A stretch of DNA of 5,632 nt, from assembly GCA_009778355.1 (NCBI GenBank), contig WRJY01000170.1, forward strand, positions 1-5,632. The letters run 5' to 3'. The notes under the pieces were generated by a model. That model searched no databases. It had not been told where the DNA came from and saw only the letters and a list, made by a program, of their open reading frames with translations. The stretch is from Desulfovibrionaceae bacterium (GTDB taxonomy: Bacteria; Pseudomonadota; Gammaproteobacteria; Burkholderiales; Burkholderiaceae_C). Position numbers and translations under genes: made by a program. Shown in pieces: positions 5,507 through 5,632 of this stretch. Position 1 is the stretch's first letter, and each line of letters opens with the position of its first letter.

Positions 5507-5632
5507 CTCATCCTCCTCGTGGATTGCAGCAACGACGCATGGCTCGCGGCCATTTACCGCATCGAGCGCGAGATGGCGACGTTCAGCGCCGAAGATCGGC
5601 TTGACGAACGCCGACGCCGCACACAGCCGTTG
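5507..5632 (+). pseudogene. 5'-truncated IS66-type transposase fragment, running off the right edge
   Basis: After a TGA at 5504-5506 a frame stays open to the window end. From about 5540 it reads WLAAIYRIEREMATFSAEDR and then LDERRRRTQPL, which resembles the region of IS66 TnpC transposases that follows the RKFF block (ALYxIExEI...ERxxxRQxRSxPLL). The expected upstream part of the transposase is missing: the preceding 48 bp after the acyltransferase stop and the short LLVDCSNDA lead-in do not match. No start codon with a ribosome site is seen. I therefore call it a fragment whose downstream extent is unknown. Confidence is limited by its length of about 40 residues. Confidence 0.5.

Overview
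The window is GC-rich DNA with short intergenic gaps and mostly G/C-ending codons. This, together with the protein flavour, suggests a betaproteobacterium of the Burkholderiales, probably a Comamonadaceae member that can live by anaerobic respiration. That placement is inferred from composition and gene content, not from a marker gene.

Left half (193-2973, minus strand): a compact four-gene operon read in the order ubiU, ubiV, ubiT, DGC-domain protein. Each of the three junctions is a 4-bp ATGA-type stop/start overlap. UbiU and UbiV are the two U32-family iron-sulfur proteins of O2-independent ubiquinone biosynthesis, and both keep all four expected cluster cysteines with the expected spacing. 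UbiT is the SCP2-domain lipid-binding accessory protein. The fourth gene encodes a small cysteine-rich DGC (putative zinc-binding) protein with no assigned function, so it is a candidate new partner of this pathway. About 45 bp upstream of ubiU is a perfect 14-bp palindrome with CRP/FNR-family geometry (TTAAC-N4-GTTAA). It is centred about 41.5 bp upstream of a plausible start site, which fits oxygen- or nitrogen-oxide-responsive control.

Middle (3072-4382, plus strand): an accessory patch. It begins with a chimeric relic ORF in which a MAPEG-like membrane N-terminus runs into the C-terminal part of a Tn3-type serine resolvase. A two-gene module follows: a small soluble protein of unknown function and a GSQ-motif nucleotidyltransferase-like protein (DUF6036 type), overlapping and probably translationally coupled. 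Composition is visibly less GC-rich here than in the flanks. Together with the recombinase scar, this suggests horizontal acquisition of a toxin-antitoxin- or defence-like module.

Right part (4395-5459, plus strand): an acyltransferase-3 family integral membrane protein with a Lys-X10-His version of the usual Arg-X10-His motif. The window ends in what looks like a 5'-truncated IS66-type transposase fragment running off the edge. The left 190 bp hold only a possible tail of an unrecognised gene.

I see no rRNA, tRNA, CRISPR array or intact mobile element. No unmistakably new system is visible. The best leads are the DGC gene fused into the ubiUVT operon, the FNR-like palindrome, and the small-protein/nucleotidyltransferase pair.
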